This document shows, piece after piece, positions 62,675-64,000 of a DNA stretch of 64,000 nucleotides. The notes beneath the pieces were generated by a model. The model searched no databases and was not told where the DNA came from. It saw nothing but the letters and a program-made list of their open reading frames with translations. The position numbers and the translations under genes were made by a program. The DNA comes from Collinsella aerofaciens (GTDB lineage: Bacteria > Actinomycetota > Coriobacteriia > Coriobacteriales > Coriobacteriaceae), in assembly GCF_018785245.1 (NCBI RefSeq), contig NZ_WQPL01000007.1:92029-156028 (forward strand), read 5' to 3'. Position 1 is the stretch's first letter. Each line of letters opens with the position of its first letter.

Positions 62675-63063
62675 GCAGCCAAACCTCCCGGAATCATCTC
62701 AAAGTTCAATCGTTTAGCCGAGCAGTCGCTGTTAAATGAAGACCATTGTTCTCGGACAGAAGTATTAGACGAGGAAAACGGCGCCTCATTCGAATAACTG
62801 GAAATGACCTGAGGAATGATTTTGATACCCAACGCAAGCTCAAACTTTGCGATTGTTTTCAGCGTCATGTTAGGCTGAGAATTCAACAATTTCGAAAGCG
62901 ACTGAAGACTCACGCCCATACGCTTTGCCAACTCGCTTTTACTCAAGCCCGAGCGCTGCATCTCGCGATGAACAATAAACTCAATATCTAGTGCGTGCTC
63001 ATAGGCACGGGTTTCGCTCGTTTCCGTTTCCGCGTAAAAGTCCGATAAATCGACCTTAACCAT
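62671..63063 (-). CDS. HigA-like antitoxin with C-terminal tail
   Basis: A 130-residue protein with an Xre-type helix-turn-helix at residues 34-82 (SGLSKSELAKRMGVSLQSLS, KLLNSQPNMTLKTIAKFELA). The last 41 residues form an extra tail, Ser-rich then EQWSSFNSDCSAKRLNFEMI, like the chaperone-addiction region of known TAC antitoxins such as Mycobacterium HigA1. It should neutralise the upstream toxin and repress the operon. GGAG lies seven bases before the ATG at 63063. Downstream gene overlaps by four bases. Confidence 0.75.
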   Translation of the reverse strand: MVKVDLSDFYAETETSETRAYEHALDIEFIVHREMQRSGLSKSELAKRMGVSLQSLSKLLNSQPNMTLKTIAKFELALGIKIIPQVISSYSNEAPFSSSNTSVREQWSSFNSDCSAKRLNFEMIPGGLAA

Positions 63064-63102
63064 TACAAGTCTCCGTTTCGTAAGCGGGCAAAAAAGCCGA
63101 CG

Positions 63103-63510
63103 CTATGACCCCAAAAGCTGCTTTGCTATCACGGCCAACTGTTTTGCGCGTTTAATTTCTTTGGAAATATTTCCCGAGCCTTGATGGCCCTTAAACCAAA
63201 AAAGCAAAACAATCTTGTCCACGCCTTGGCAAATCGCGTAGACCATTTCTCGATTAACCCCATCAAAACCCTTGAGTTCGTATAGTCCAATCTTAGGCTC
63301 AATACACCGAAGCTTTGACGTTCCAATGACATCCTTTAGCCCGTAGTCATAGATTTTTGAAATCTGATTAATCATTTTACGGGCGGTAAACTTCGTTTTA
63401 GGATCAGAAATCATCTTCTGAAACTGAGAGTTCTCAGGGGAGGTGGTTAGTTCCCAAAAAGGTCGTCCCTCGGGATCAGCATATTCGACAAGTTCATAGT
63501 CACTAACCAA
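63103..63510 (-). CDS. RelE/HigB-like toxin
   Basis: A 135-residue basic protein with the RelE/ParE toxin layout: RKMINQISKIYDYGLKDVIG, YELKGFDGVNREMVYAICQG, KIVLLFWFKGHQGS and SKEIKRAKQLAVIAKQLL. RelE-type toxins cleave mRNA on the ribosome. TTG at 63510 is the likely start since it follows GGAGGG at about nine bases; this is an unusual start. It is the first gene of the module, toxin before antitoxin as in HigBA. Confidence 0.72.
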   Translation of the reverse strand: MVSDYELVEYADPEGRPFWELTTSPENSQFQKMISDPKTKFTARKMINQISKIYDYGLKDVIGTSKLRCIEPKIGLYELKGFDGVNREMVYAICQGVDKIVLLFWFKGHQGSGNISKEIKRAKQLAVIAKQLLGS

Positions 63511-63547
63511 AGGCCACCCCCTCCGCTTCAGAAGAAACCAAATGTGG

Positions 63548-63579
63548 TTAACTTATAAGTTAAGTTTAGTCAAATTCAA
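63548..63579 (-). promoter_or_regulatory. Promoter and palindromic operator of the TA-chaperone module
   Basis: A perfect 16-bp palindrome TTAACTTATAAGTTAA (63548-63563) overlaps the -10 box TATAAG; TTGAAT lies 16 bases upstream as the -35. It is a likely binding site for the antitoxin. The region 63541-63600 has 18 G or C in 60 bases. The rest of the gap up to 63767 holds no clear gene. Confidence 0.6.
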
Positions 63580-63767
63580 ATACATAGCAAGTCTCAAGCC
63601 GAGTTCAAGCAATCTGCATTATTGACTCAGAGAATTGTGAGAAAGAAACGGCAGAAACTGCATTGGCAAATAAGACCCTCAGCGAAGTGCCCGAACTTTT
63701 ATGGTGGCCAACAACATACCCAGGAAACGAAGGCGAGGCACGCAATCGCCCAGTCACCGTCGCCTGT

Positions 63768-64000
63768 CTAAGAGGACGCGGCGGCCGGCGTCGATGCGGG
63801 CCTGGTCTTCTTAGCAGTCTTGGTCGCAGGCGTCTTGGCGGACGCGGGCGCGGGCTTTACGTCATGCTCGTGAGACGGATTAGGCGTAAGTGCGGGATCC
63901 TCGCTGGGCTTGGTCTCATCACGATCGCGTCGGAAATGTTGGTGTAAGCGCGCCGACGGCTGACCGCCAAACGCAAGCGGCCCCTGTCCTAGAATCTGGA
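63768..64000 (-). CDS. 3' end of an unknown gene with Ala/Lys/Pro-rich tail
   Basis: Only the last 76 residues are in the window: ...QILGQGPLAFGGQPSARLHQ, then a hydrophilic part and a tail rich in Ala, Pro, Lys and Thr (KPAPASAKTPATKTAKKTRP, ending STPAAASS). Codon use and GC richness match the rest of the chromosome. The tail is low complexity and gives no family; AK/PA-rich ends occur in nucleic-acid binding proteins. A plus-strand reading frame over the same bases is judged to be its shadow. Confidence 0.55.
   Translation of the reverse strand, partial: QILGQGPLAFGGQPSARLHQHFRRDRDETKPSEDPALTPNPSHEHDVKPAPASAKTPATKTAKKTRPASTPAAASS

Noticed and set aside
63663-63947. 94-codon plus-strand frame at the right edge
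   Set aside because: Arg/Gly-rich product typical of a shadow; the minus strand gives an open frame ending in a sensible stop at 63768.
1-64000. CRISPR array or insertion sequence
   Set aside because: No set of regularly spaced repeats and no transposase frame was found on either strand; the long palindromes are single hairpins.

Overview
The window is a GC-rich bacterial chromosome segment, most consistent with a Coriobacteriia (Collinsella-type) actinobacterium. Reasons: a dense single-copy core gene set in actinobacterial order (rnc-acpP-plsX-rpmF-DUF177-SepIVA-like-coaD-rsmD-recG-fakA), a SepIVA-like coiled-coil protein, an SOS-free gut-anaerobe style gene set (PTS sugar import, glycerol dehydrogenase-like enzyme, B12 adenosyltransferase) and many intergenic hairpins. 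The genus is inferred; no 16S gene is present. Nearly all genes lie on the minus strand.

Layout, left to right. 1-4.5 kb: 5' part of alaS, a small membrane protein, then a SigB-type stress sigma factor operon (DUF948 protein, degenerate RsbW-like protein, sigma factor, AI-2E family permease). 4.6-10.8 kb: rarA, a dNTP triphosphohydrolase, a small prepilin peptidase, a GT2 glycosyltransferase, rluD-type synthase and lspA. 11-14.3 kb: ileS behind a T-box leader with an isoleucine AUC specifier. 14.4-23.5 kb: a glycerol dehydrogenase-like enzyme, DUF523, ftsH, a B12 adenosyltransferase, MATE pump, SPOUT rRNA methylase, thyA-folA, and a DUF134/NifX-like fusion. 23.6-38.5 kb: ffh, ftsY, smc, rnc, acpP, plsX, rpmF, DUF177, sepIVA-like, coaD, rsmD, recG, fakA, asp23: protein targeting, chromosome organisation, lipid synthesis. 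38.6-50.6 kb: two identical tRNA-Asn genes, rpoD-dnaG, then ribF-truB-nrnA-rbfA-infB-nusA-rimP, whose leader carries an intrinsic terminator directly after a good promoter. 50.9-56.1 kb: a frameshifted lipoprotein, leuS and guaB. 56.2-62 kb: a ModE-like regulator, a PLP-fold protein lacking the catalytic lysine, and a sucrose locus (GH32, PTS IIBC, LacI regulator with operators). 62.2-63.5 kb: an AT-rich three-gene module, RelE/HigB-like toxin, HigA-like antitoxin with a C-terminal tail, and a SecB-like chaperone. 63.8-64 kb: the 3' end of an unknown gene.

The most notable items are the toxin-antitoxin-chaperone module with a 16-bp palindromic operator over its promoter; a pair of ~100-nt structured elements beyond the ends of ileS and guaB whose stems differ in sequence but keep pairing; several very long intergenic palindromes (34-bp perfect arms at 56.6 kb, 29-bp arms in the leuS leader); and a possible attenuator for the nusA-infB operon. 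Coordinates of starts were chosen from ribosome binding sites where the longest reading frame was clearly too long.
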